Made by a program: the position numbers and the translations under genes
In this document: positions 63,601 to 64,000 of the stretch, one piece after another
Layout of the letters: every line of letters starts with the position of its first letter
How positions within the stretch are numbered: position 1 is the stretch's first letter
Notes under the pieces: generated by a model
What the model saw: only the letters and a program-made list of their open reading frames with translations
Told to the model about the DNA's origin: nothing
Database searches by the model: none
Virus record (IMG/VR): IMGVR_UViG_3300025789_000028
Coordinates: 28,060 to 92,059 of that record
DNA from: a virus
Strand: one strand, 5' to 3'
Length of the DNA: 64,000 bases

Positions 63601-64000
63601 TTTCCACCTGTGATATTGCCTGTTGTAGTGATTGTGTTACTTCCGGCAGCGATAGTACCGATGATATTACCACCAGTAATATTACCTGTACCTGTGATAA
63701 CGCCTGAACCAAATCCTAAGTTACCTACGTTAGCGTTGCCACTAGCACTAATTGTACCATTACCAAATACGGTATTAGCAGTTGCATTACCAACTGTTAA
63801 GTTAGCTAGTAAGCCAACTTGAGTTAAACTTGATGTTACAATACTTGAATTTAATACTGTACCTGTTAAGTTGGCTGCGTTTGCTGTGATTGCTGTGTTA
63901 CTTGCCGCAGTCAATTGACCTTGACCATTAACTGTAAATGTTGCTACACGATCACCGTTACCATATGTACCTGCTGTAACAGCAGTATTAGTAATACTAA
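60660..64000 (-). CDS. Long repetitive tail fibre, 5' end beyond the window
   Basis: The frame stays open to the window edge, so the protein is longer than the 1,113 residues seen. The shaft has many GNIIGTIAAG, GNANVGNLGFGSGVITGTG and ANVTGAVAYATT repeats. The C-terminal 130 residues (YADLAERYVADQAYEPGTVL, RVAGVVSTNPAYLMN, GTIIGKALQ) match the Peptidase_G2/intramolecular-chaperone-like tip. It is a receptor-binding or long tail fibre. Confidence 0.85.
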   Translation of the reverse strand, partial: SITNTAVTAGTYGNGDRVATFTVNGQGQLTAASNTAITANAANLTGTVLNSSIVTSSLTQVGLLANLTVGNATANTVFGNGTISASGNANVGNLGFGSGVITGTGNITGGNIIGTIAAGSNTITTTGNITGGNIIGVIAAGSNAITTTGNANVGNLGFGSGVITGTGNITAGNIIGTIAAGANTITTTGNANVGNLGFGSGVITGTGNITAGNIIGTLANGNSNVSIPTAAGNVNVSVNGTANVLVVTATGANITGTANITGNIYNGGNLLVTGIANISGNLTSANANLGNVATANYFVGTIGATTGAQPNITSVGTLTSLGVSGTITAANITANTGVFTGNGANLTNLTGANVTGQVGNALIAGTVYTNAQPNITSVGTLTSLAVTGSVTAGNLYANTGNANIGNLTVNGTLTASSIAGISTLADGNSNVNVVANGNINLSATGTANVLVVTSTGANVAGTFNATGNANVGNIGATNGVFSNVSGNGAALSAITGANVTGAVAYATTANAVAGANVTGAVAYATTANAVAGANVTGAVAYATTANSVAGANVSGAVAYATTANSVAGANVTGTVASANNSAYLGGTAAASYLLTNGTGSGLTAITGANVTGAVAYATTANSVAGANVSGAVAYATTANSVAGANVSGQVGNALVAGTVYTNAQPNITSVGTLTSLSVTGNIGAGNVNAALFGAHNGTVGATTANTGAFTTISATGQITSTLATGTAPFVVTSTTTVANLSVATATTAGTVTSAAQTAITSVGTLTSLGVSGTVTASAFTANTGIFSGNGAGLTNLVGGNVTGAVGLATYATTANAVAGANVSGTVATANNASYLGGTAAASYLLTSGSGSGLTAITGANVTGTVANATYATSAGSATTAGTVTTAAQPNITSVGTLSSLSVTATISGSVSGSAGTAGTVTTAAQPNITSVGTLSSLAVTNGITGASLSVGSGAVTLGTLTTGANTTAGTITGNFSLSAGSKLNATYADLAERYVADQAYEPGTVLVFGGDNEVTALGAADNTRVAGVVSTNPAYLMNSECAGEFVVDLALMGRVPCKVQGPVIKGDLMVTSEVPGYAKANNEARAGTIIGKALQSFNGGTDGVIEVLVGRC
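62290..62525. repeat. Tandem 54-base repeats in the fibre gene
   Basis: Units beginning at 62368, 62422 and 62476 are spaced exactly 54 bases apart and encode the 18-residue unit ANAVAGANVTGAVAYATT. The second and third are almost identical. More diverged units extend on both sides. This is a site for length variation by recombination. Confidence 0.85.

Noticed and set aside
63202-63822. Long antisense frames inside the fibre genes (for example 8454-8942, 11691-12083, 62608-62898, 63202-63822)
   Set aside because: They are hydrophobic Val/Pro/Leu shadows of Gly/Thr/Asn-rich repeats on the other strand and have no start signals.
1-64000. Bacterial chromosome instead of phage
   Set aside because: IscU, MetK, AhpC and IF-1 alone look bacterial, but fibre, PAAR, lysin, homing nucleases, the tRNA array and packed small genes are phage-like and interleaved with them throughout.

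Overview
The window is part of a large, AT-rich tailed-phage (Caudoviricetes) genome, most likely a T4-like myovirus with a proteobacterial host. Evidence: long repetitive fibre genes, a PAAR spike-tip protein, a SleB-type lysin, class Ia ribonucleotide reductase (nrdA/nrdB), dCMP deaminase, HNH/GIY-YIG/VSR-like endonucleases, a tRNA array, T4-late-like promoter boxes, and tightly overlapped genes (ATGA, TAATG). Host-derived genes (ferredoxin FdxA, IscU, ErpA/IscA, IF-1, MetK, AhpC) closely match proteobacterial proteins by eye; no database search was run.

Layout. 0-2.3 kb (+): small unknowns, a 7Fe ferredoxin and dCMP deaminase. 2.3-8.3 kb: a membrane protein (-), then (+) a HAD nucleotidase, an AbrB-like protein, IF-1, an oxygenase-like protein, two SGNH-like paralogues, superoxide dismutase and an A-type Fe-S carrier. 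8.3-22.2 kb (+): fibre/adhesin genes, one interrupted by an in-frame stop, with LamG and C1q-like modules, a papain-like protease, a pirin and two methyltransferases. 22.2-26.6 kb (-): compact small genes, many with their own sigma70-type promoters. 26.7-32.2 kb: oxygenases, a PP-loop ATPase, a degenerate phosphoesterase, a subtilase and a GNAT enzyme. 32.2-41.8 kb (-): 30-plus tRNA or tRNA-like genes covering all 20 amino acids, mixed with endonucleases, a prolyl isomerase, a glycosyltransferase and several unexplained long-stem RNAs. 42.2-50.8 kb: peroxiredoxin/AhpD, glycosyltransferase, RimK-like ligase, LpxH-like hydrolase, IscU, MetK and lysin. 50.9-64 kb (-): a large virion protein, PAAR tip, glutaredoxin, ribonucleotide reductase and a long fibre gene running off the window.

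How it fits together. One theme is translation takeover: a 20-amino-acid tRNA set, IF-1 and a RimK-like ligase. A second is iron, oxygen and redox: FdxA, IscU, ErpA-like carrier, SOD, AhpC-AhpD, glutaredoxin, a pirin, six probable Fe(II)/2-oxoglutarate oxygenases and the diiron ribonucleotide reductase.

The most novel signals are regulatory and RNA-level. Three tRNA promoters are each followed by a small hairpin and a boxA-like motif, as in rRNA antitermination leaders. A family of long-stem hairpins begins inside the CCA ends of tRNAs. Eight T4-late-like promoter boxes sit so close to ATG that the mRNAs should be leaderless.
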